Assembly (NCBI GenBank): GCA_031772625.1
Contig: CM062820.1
Coordinates: 318,888,545 to 318,952,544 of the forward strand
DNA from: Pinus tabuliformis
Lineage: Eukaryota; Streptophyta; Pinopsida; Pinales; Pinaceae
Reading direction: 5' to 3'
Length of the DNA stretch: 64,000 nucleotides
Below, in pieces: positions 58,042 through 64,000 of the stretch (within the stretch, counting starts at the first letter, position 1; each line of letters opens with the position of its first letter). The notes under the pieces were generated by a model. The model saw only the letters and a program-made list of their open reading frames with translations. It made no database searches and was not told the origin of the DNA. Both the position numbers and the translations under genes were made by a program.

Positions 58042-61000
58042 CTATGACTTGGACAACTCTTGGAAGACCAAATCTTTGGCATCTTCATTGTGATTGACAG
58101 TAGCATACTGATGCCAAAATCGGTAGTCTGCTATGGTGTCCATGTCCTCCAAGGTGACATATTTCTGGAACCCAACTCTTGCCTCCATAACATCCAGGTA
58201 CACTTCTTGGGCTACTCTGTCCAACTCATATGAAAGCATGTGCATCATTGTCTTTAATGCGGCTGGATCTACAACATACTTGCGCATGGTGTCTACACTG
58301 ACGGGCAAGTCTAGGCTGGTGGCTATTGCATCAACTCGTCAAAGTACGAGTAAATATCTAGTTGGACTTGTGCCTTTGTCTTCACCTGGGTGAGAGTCCC
58401 AATAGATGGGATCACATGTGCGTGCACCACAACATCCATACTCTTGAATACATGTGCATGGGAACCCTGTAGACTAGTGATGAGCTGTGGGAGCTCTTCA
58501 TAGTTCCAGATCTAACTCCAGATACATTCCTTCAACTCAACCGCTATGGGATTCATCATCTTAGGAAAGTGAAAATGGGCTCCGTTGTATCTCATCATCC
58601 ATGTTTGCTTGTAATCAACATCAGCATGTATGTTCACCAAGATACGTTATCTTCTAGCACATCGCTGATGCCATTCGTTGATATAGATGACTGCCTTATG
58701 CACGGTAAAAAACTTGGAATACAACACTCACAGAACTATGTCAAGGGACAATACATCATCTAGTATTTCCTTCTTCAGTTCAGCTCGGGCAGACGCTATC
58801 AGCAACTCTCCTCCTTGTTTGGTCGTGTGAAGTTCCTTAGCCATTCGCTCATTCTCAACTATCAAAAAGTTAACACTTGAGCTAGTGGCTCTGGAATACA
58901 CTCTCATAGCATTGGCCAAGGCTACTGGATGTTTGCACACGTTTGACATGGTCACTCATTCCTCAAATTGTGGAGGAGATTTATCATCATTCTGAGTCGA
59001 CACACTGCAAGACTACACAACTCTATGTTGAGACTCGTCGAACGAGATGTTGTGCATCTCCCCTTCCAGCTGACCTCCAAGGATCTCAATGTCTCCTTGG
59101 TCACTTGGGACTTGCTCCTCTTCTGGATGTAGTGAAGTGGGTAAGTTGACCTCTTCGTGACGAGGCATAAGGTTGATGTCTTGTTCCAATTTGTGTTGCT
59201 CCATATCCGTATCCAACTGTTCAAGTGCTTTCTCTATCTCACAAGTGAAGTCCTGCTCCTATGATGGTTCAAACTGTCTACTTGATGCTAGCTAGTCTGA
59301 TGAGTCCACTACCTATACGGGCATTGTTTCATCCATTTTCACATGTTGCGCTCCCTGCTATACCTGTTGCTGTTGCGCTTCCCTCTCTTGTTTGCGTAGC
59401 TCTTGTTCCTTCCAGAGTTTCTCCTTCAACTCATGCAACTTGTTCTCTATTTCCTACATTCTTATCTTCTCCCTCTTCCTTTACACGATTCACTTCTCAC
59501 GTTGTTGCCTCTTTGCCTCTATAGAAATAACTGCTTTCTCCACAAGTGGATCTGCTTGGATCTTGCAGTTTTTCTCTTCCTCCATGTAATCGGTAATCTT
59601 CCTCTTTCCCTTGTTGCACACTGGTATGCTTACTTATGTTGTTGCTACTGCCTCTGGTGCTCTCTCAGATGCTACTTCATGTTGCTTCTTTAACCATTGC
59701 ACAGCGAAGCTGACCTGTTCATTGGGTCTCGAGAAGTTGCAACAATATCTCCATGGGTCCTCCTCTGCCCAATGAAATTCCCCATGGATCTAGTTGAATT
59801 GTACTCTCATGTAGTGATCTTTCACAAGATAATGTGGGTCATACGGATTGTAACTTCGGAGGTTGAATGGGTACTTATTCATTTATTCTGCTACGACATC
59901 CACTTGCTTGAAACTTTGGATCTAGTATAACCCAATCTGCAATGGAAGAGTTGACCAAGGTGCTTTCTTATTCTGGTTTAGTCTAGTTGTCAATCCTGCC
60001 AAAATGTGATATGCTACTTTCTTCATGATGAGTACATCCAAGGAAAACTTTGCTAGAACATGCGAAGGCTTCTTCACATTGTACATCTGTATGAAGGTGC
60101 CAGATGGTGAGGCATACCAATCAGTTATGTCTATCAGTGCCTCCATTGCTTCCTTCAACATGAAGGGTGGATCTTGTTCGAATATCATATTGTAAACTGG
60201 GGTGAAAAAATGATCAAATAGTCACGTAATAACTCCTCTGAAGCTGCATTTGGACAACGACTTACAATAAGTGTTCACAGTAGTCTGCACTGGTGACCAT
60301 GCCCACTTCAAGCTCAGCAACTCCTATCGGGTATAGGCTGCATCTAAGATGTAGGCATACATGTATATTTATGCTTGCATACCTTTAAGCGATTGTCAAG
60401 CCCTTGTTACATGTTCCTTTAGCTGATGAGCCAACATGCTCGACCAGTTGCATGGTTTTCCTTACCTGGCCAGCTGGTCCACCACGATCAACCAACTATG
60501 TGGGAAGCTTTCCATGATTTCTTGGCCATACAGTCGACATGCAAAGATTACCAAGTATTGATATGCCTTCCACAGTATCTTCGTCTTGTAGATCTTATTG
60601 GGTGTCATCCTGAATATAGCCGACTCCTTCACGTAGTTCTTCAAGATTTCTCTAGAGTTGGCACTGCTACTAGGTAAGCTGAAGGGAGTCTCCATGATAG
60701 TCACAAGCCCCAACATTTGATACATATCATCATAATCCTGTGCCTAGAAGGTTGCAATCTTCATCATGCTGAAATTTCTCAAAGTCATCGTCTCATGATC
60801 ATGTGCCAGACAATCTAGTGTATCATGTCTACGCATGGGAATGTGGGGTATCTACATGAAATCCAGTACAAGCTGGACTTATGGATGTTCACATATACCT
60901 TGCAATCTTCGAGGTCTTCCCCAAAAGTGTTTGCAAATGCATCATTGACCTCTTGCCATTTCATCCTGATGTCCCTGTCTAGAAACAACTTGGTATCTTC

Positions 61001-61090
61001 ATAGATCGGTAGACTTGAGGATACTCACTCAACTGCTGCTCCAGTTACAGTTTCGTCATTGTCCTTTGATCCTGCTCTCTTGTAGGCCAT
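58042..61090 (-). pseudogene. Decayed long coding region of unknown family
   Basis: On the minus strand pieces of protein follow each other for about 1000 codons, from ATG at 61088-61090 (MAYKRAGSKDNDETVTGAAVE) to TGA at 58042. They include KLFLDRDIRMKWQEVNDAFA, YKTKILWKAYQYLVIFACRL, YGQEIMESFPHSWLIVVDQL (60462-60725), MLKEAMEALIDITDWYASPS (59922-60188), a charged, likely coiled-coil part near 59.3-59.7 kb, an acidic part LEGEMHNISFDESQHRVV (59.02 kb), NFLIVENERMAKELHTTKQG (58.9 kb) and MMHMLSYELDRVAQEVYLD (58.2 kb). At least fifteen stops or shifts. I do not recognise the family. The adjoining LTR-like DNA (61.3-62.8 kb) upstream suggests it is the accessory or gag-like gene of an LTR element, but no RT or integrase is visible. 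Confidence 0.5.
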
Positions 61091-61259
61091 TGATCCTGTA
61101 CTGCTAATAGGCAGATGAACACCTGAAGGATTTGGAGACAAAGTGACATGCATGGCAAGAAATATATCAGTGAAAACCAAAGAAAATTCGGGGAATGAAA
61201 TAACACATACCTTGGGAATGATAGGCAGGGATTGCACAATTTCTTCTGGGAGGCTAGGA

Positions 61260-62796
61260 GACTAGATGACAAACTTGCGCAAAAGGCAGTCTGGGCTATT
61301 TAGGGATGCTAACTGGCTACTAGATTTTCACAATGCGTAACCCAGGCTGACTGTTGACTGCCAGAATTGTGCAATGTGCAATTCTAGCTGGCAATGACTG
61401 CAAGCTCAGTGACTGCATTACGCAATTTTTCTGGGCCAGCAGTCACTGTCCCTTAGAATTACGCAAAGAAATCCTGGAGATTAGTCACTGGGAAAAAATT
61501 CACATTTCTGGAGAGGAAGAAAGAGCCTTCCTTCTCCAGATTGTGCAATGCTGTCTTGGTGAGGCAAAGTCCGGGCCAAGGTTGCCCAGACCCACCGACG
61601 GACAATTGAAAGAAAATGTGAAAGTGAATGCATGGCGATACTAAGTGTAAGAAGTAGTGATCTATCATGCATGAAAACATTAAACAAAAGATTCAAAACA
61701 AGGAACAACATTCATGTTGGTGAAGCAAGTTGCCAAATCGGCGACCATTCGTGCAAAACAGTTTCATGCAGGCGACATCAGTGAGATGCTAACAAAAACT
61801 GAAATGATGCTAGTACAAGCTAGTATGCATGTAAGCGACAAAAAGTTTTCAAAGAAATGAAGAAAAAAACACTCACACAAGAGAAAACACAAAAAGTGAT
61901 AGAAATGCTCGAAAAGACAATTTGAGACCACTTACTCGTGAATAGTTTAGTCAAATGTGTCGAAGTGTCCTAGATGTGCTATAGGATGTCAAAGCTCCAA
62001 GATCAACGTGAAAGAATGAGCTCTAATCCATCGAATAAATATGTTTGGGCTCATGACACGCATGCCACAAATTTAGGAAAAAGCGACACTTGGAGGAAAG
62101 ATTCTAAAATGATCTTTGCATGTAACCTCGAGCTGCTACAAATAGCTCCCTGAATATATGCTATTGCATGTTTCCTTTTTCTATTCCAGGAAAAAGCAAG
62201 CCATGCATGCAAGTCAAGTTTCCTTGGTCCTGAGTGGAACTGGTCAACCCAACTACACATGTAAGAGGCTGCTCAAATGCTAGGAGAAAATGTGCATTTC
62301 TGGAAGGTAGCTGGGCTGGGTGCCCAGTAGATTTGTGTAATTTCTGGGCAGAGTAGCTGACTGCTGCCCATGATTGCACAATTCCTAGGCTGAGCAGATG
62401 ACCACTGCCCATGATTACGCAATTCCTGGGCTGAGCAGCCCTGCTTGGAAGAATTGTGCAATTTTCTAGATGAAGCTTGATTTGTAGAATTATACAATTT
62501 TGGAGCCCAATAGGCTTCCAGATAGAATTGAGCAATTTTTGGAGGGAAGGTTTGTTTCCCTCCAGAATTGCGCAATTTCATGAGGTAGCTGCTCATCCTG
62601 CAGATGGACCAAGTCTGGGAGAATAGTCTGTGAGGGGAGTGCAACAATCTCTGATAGGCAGGTTGTCTTTCTGCAAGAAAATCATTGAAGCTTGTGTAAT
62701 TGACAAAGCAAGACATGGTCTTATGAAAGTTTGGAAGGGAGGCTCAAAAACGAATCTAAGGAAAACTTTTAGAGGGTGGTTTTAGCCGCTACAACA
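61260..62796 (-). repeat. LTR-like region with near-palindromic motifs
   Basis: Lies directly upstream of the decayed coding region and ends CTACAACA at 62796, the same edge as the fragment at 1-205, so in minus orientation the element would start TGTTGTAG. Contains about ten variants of the palindrome ATTGCGCAAT: 61366-61375, 61417-61426, 61457-61466, 61540-61549, 62373-62382, 62414-62423, 62453-62462, 62489-62498, 62527-62536 and 62567-62576. No matching LTR was found to the left of the coding region, so the other end may be lost or outside. Confidence 0.5.
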
Positions 62797-63688
62797 ACTT
62801 GAAATTATGGACAAATATTATCTAGTTCTATGAGGGATTACCCTAGAGATAAGAAGTTATTTGAGGCATGTTCTTAACTATTTCCTGTGTTCACCATTGG
62901 AGGTTTGTAAAGGAGAGGAAACTGATCCACTCATTCCGATGTATGATTTAGTATACCAAAATGAATATAAACTAGACATAAAAACTTACCTCCTTGCTAT
63001 AGTATTTTGGAAATGTTCGGCAAGGCTAGAGGTGGAACCTAATAGGAATAGATCAAAAAATAAAAGAAAGATATACAATTTCTATGAGGGGAAGACCCTC
63101 TAAATATATCTGAAAGTATAAGGAAACAACCCAAATAAAAAACCTAGAGCCAAAATGTTAACTAAGAAACCTGCAGAGAGGTCTGCTCTAATCTTGCCTT
63201 CTAAAGAATGAAAACTTTGTTTGTTGATCCTAGTATTGTCGTGGCAAAGGCTGTCAGTAAAGGAACCATCCACAAAAAGAATTGTTGGTTGAAAATTTAG
63301 AAATATGAGACTGGAACCCTGAGGGTATAGAGCTATCCTCTCCAACTGAAGAAAGTCAGAATGAGAGCATGCACGACAGAAGGGAGAAGGTGGTCACCCC
63401 AAAACCACCTAAGAAAATCCCTGACCATCAACTCCATTGCCAAATATGAAGTTCCCAGATCATGGTACATGTAACATCATTAACCATGAGGATGGATAGA
63501 GTGGAAAAATATGAATGTCGTGTGTGTAATATTTACTAATCCTATAGATATTTATATGATTAATCAAGCGCGAATCAACAAAAACATGAAGTTTCTCAAA
63601 TGTTGATAACGTATAACTCGCTGAGGAAAAAAGTGTAATAAACTAAAAAAATTTAAACCATTTACAACAACATAAATAATCTACTCAA
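62797..63688. other. Unassigned sequence
   Basis: No gene or repeat recognised. 63670-63688 is the left copy of the SINE duplication. Confidence 0.4.
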
Positions 63689-63888
63689 TCCCAAGGGATA
63701 GCTCAGTTGGTCGAGTTCCTATTTCTATGTACCTCACCTATCGGGAGGTCACAAGGTCAAATAACTTTGACACCCTTGGGGTTAGGCCTTTCTAGTATGA
63801 CCGATAGGTAGAACCCTTTGGGTTGATCTACCTATATTTTCCATGGATGTAGCAGCCACTCATTGTTTGTGAGCCACCATTAAAAAAA
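63689..63888 (+). mobile_element. tRNA-derived SINE
   Basis: About 200 bp beginning CCCAAGGGATAGCTCAGTTGG, whose TAGCTCAGTTGG is a good RNA polymerase III A box, followed about 45 bp later by AGGTCACAAGGTCAAATAAC, a weakened B box, then a tRNA-unrelated body and an A-rich tail (TAAAAAAAAC). Flanked by an imperfect 18-bp duplication, ACATAAATAA-TCT-ACTCA on the left (63670-63687) and ACATAAATAA-CCC-ACTCA on the right (63889-63906). No protein coding. The decayed B box and two mismatches in the duplication indicate an old insertion. Confidence 0.7.
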
Positions 63889-64000
63889 ACATAAATAACC
63901 CACTCATTATATAACAATAATCTTAATTCCATTAAGGAGACAAATAATTTAGTGGGATTAGCTTCGCCATAAACTTCGAAGGATGTAAACTTGTATATAA
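63889..64000. other. Right SINE duplication and spacer
   Basis: Begins with the right copy of the SINE target-site duplication; nothing else recognised before the window ends. Confidence 0.4.

Noticed and set aside
59261-59693. Leu/Ser/Phe-rich plus-strand frames resembling membrane proteins
   Set aside because: Antisense shadow of the charged minus-strand coding region; hydrophobicity is the complement of Lys/Glu codons.
62161-62716. Minus-strand 124-147 codon frames
   Set aside because: Run through the palindrome-rich LTR-like repeat (repeated NCVIM/NCAIM units follow the DNA repeat); no family match.
63689-63790. Functional tRNA gene
   Set aside because: A box is good but the B box is decayed and no cloverleaf with a 7-bp acceptor stem could be formed by eye; SINE features fit better.

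Overview
This is a plant nuclear window that consists almost entirely of nested transposable elements. There is no bacterial, organellar or rRNA content. The base composition is AT-rich, host genes are sparse, Ty3/gypsy elements of the Tat/Ogre type exceed 14 kb, and long stretches are unassignable. Together these suggest a large seed-plant genome, most likely a gymnosperm; this is an inference from style, not a species call. The only recognisable host gene is a broken short-chain dehydrogenase/reductase (SDR, secoisolariciresinol-dehydrogenase-like) at about 2.1-4.5 kb. A miniature LTR element (TRIM) sits in its exon with a 5-bp target-site duplication (TSD). The 3' LTR of that TRIM has been expanded by tandem copying and carries a foldback MITE. 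A second MITE lies just 3' of the gene.

Layout: 1-205 is the end of an LTR-like repeat seen again at 62.6-62.8 kb. 206-1715 is a hAT element copy with its transposase deleted. 2.1-4.9 kb is the SDR pseudogene with its insertions. 6.2-24.0 kb is a second hAT copy, split by Tat element 1 (6740-21749, TSD GGTTT, LTRs about 1% different). 24.0-36.9 kb is a further block that interrupts this hAT copy; it holds a 385-bp tandem repeat split by a solo LTR (25617-27019, TSD ATTAG) and a broken pogo-like transposase (29.7-32.4 kb). 36.9-40.8 kb is mostly unassigned with AT microsatellites. 40829-55191 is Tat element 2 (TSD CTGTG), much older and of opposite orientation. 57.4-62.8 kb has a tandem duplication, a heavily decayed unknown coding region on the minus strand, and LTR-like DNA full of near-palindromic ATTGCGCAAT motifs. 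A tRNA-derived SINE lies at 63.69-63.89 kb.

The most interesting system is shared by the two Tat elements. Each is ordered LTR, PBS, gag-protease-RT-RNase H-integrase in one frame, then a separate second RNase H after integrase, then an antisense gene. That antisense gene has an upstream leader with an intron, a plant-mobile-domain-like main exon and a short C-terminal exon. Its start codon, main-exon length (859 versus 858 nt) and intron positions agree between the two old, diverged copies. A conserved array of small hairpins lies upstream of it on its own sense strand. This looks like a retrotransposon that carries and maintains an antisense, spliced accessory gene. Both copies here are now disabled by stops and frameshifts, mostly of the C-to-T/G-to-A type expected from deamination of methylated cytosine.
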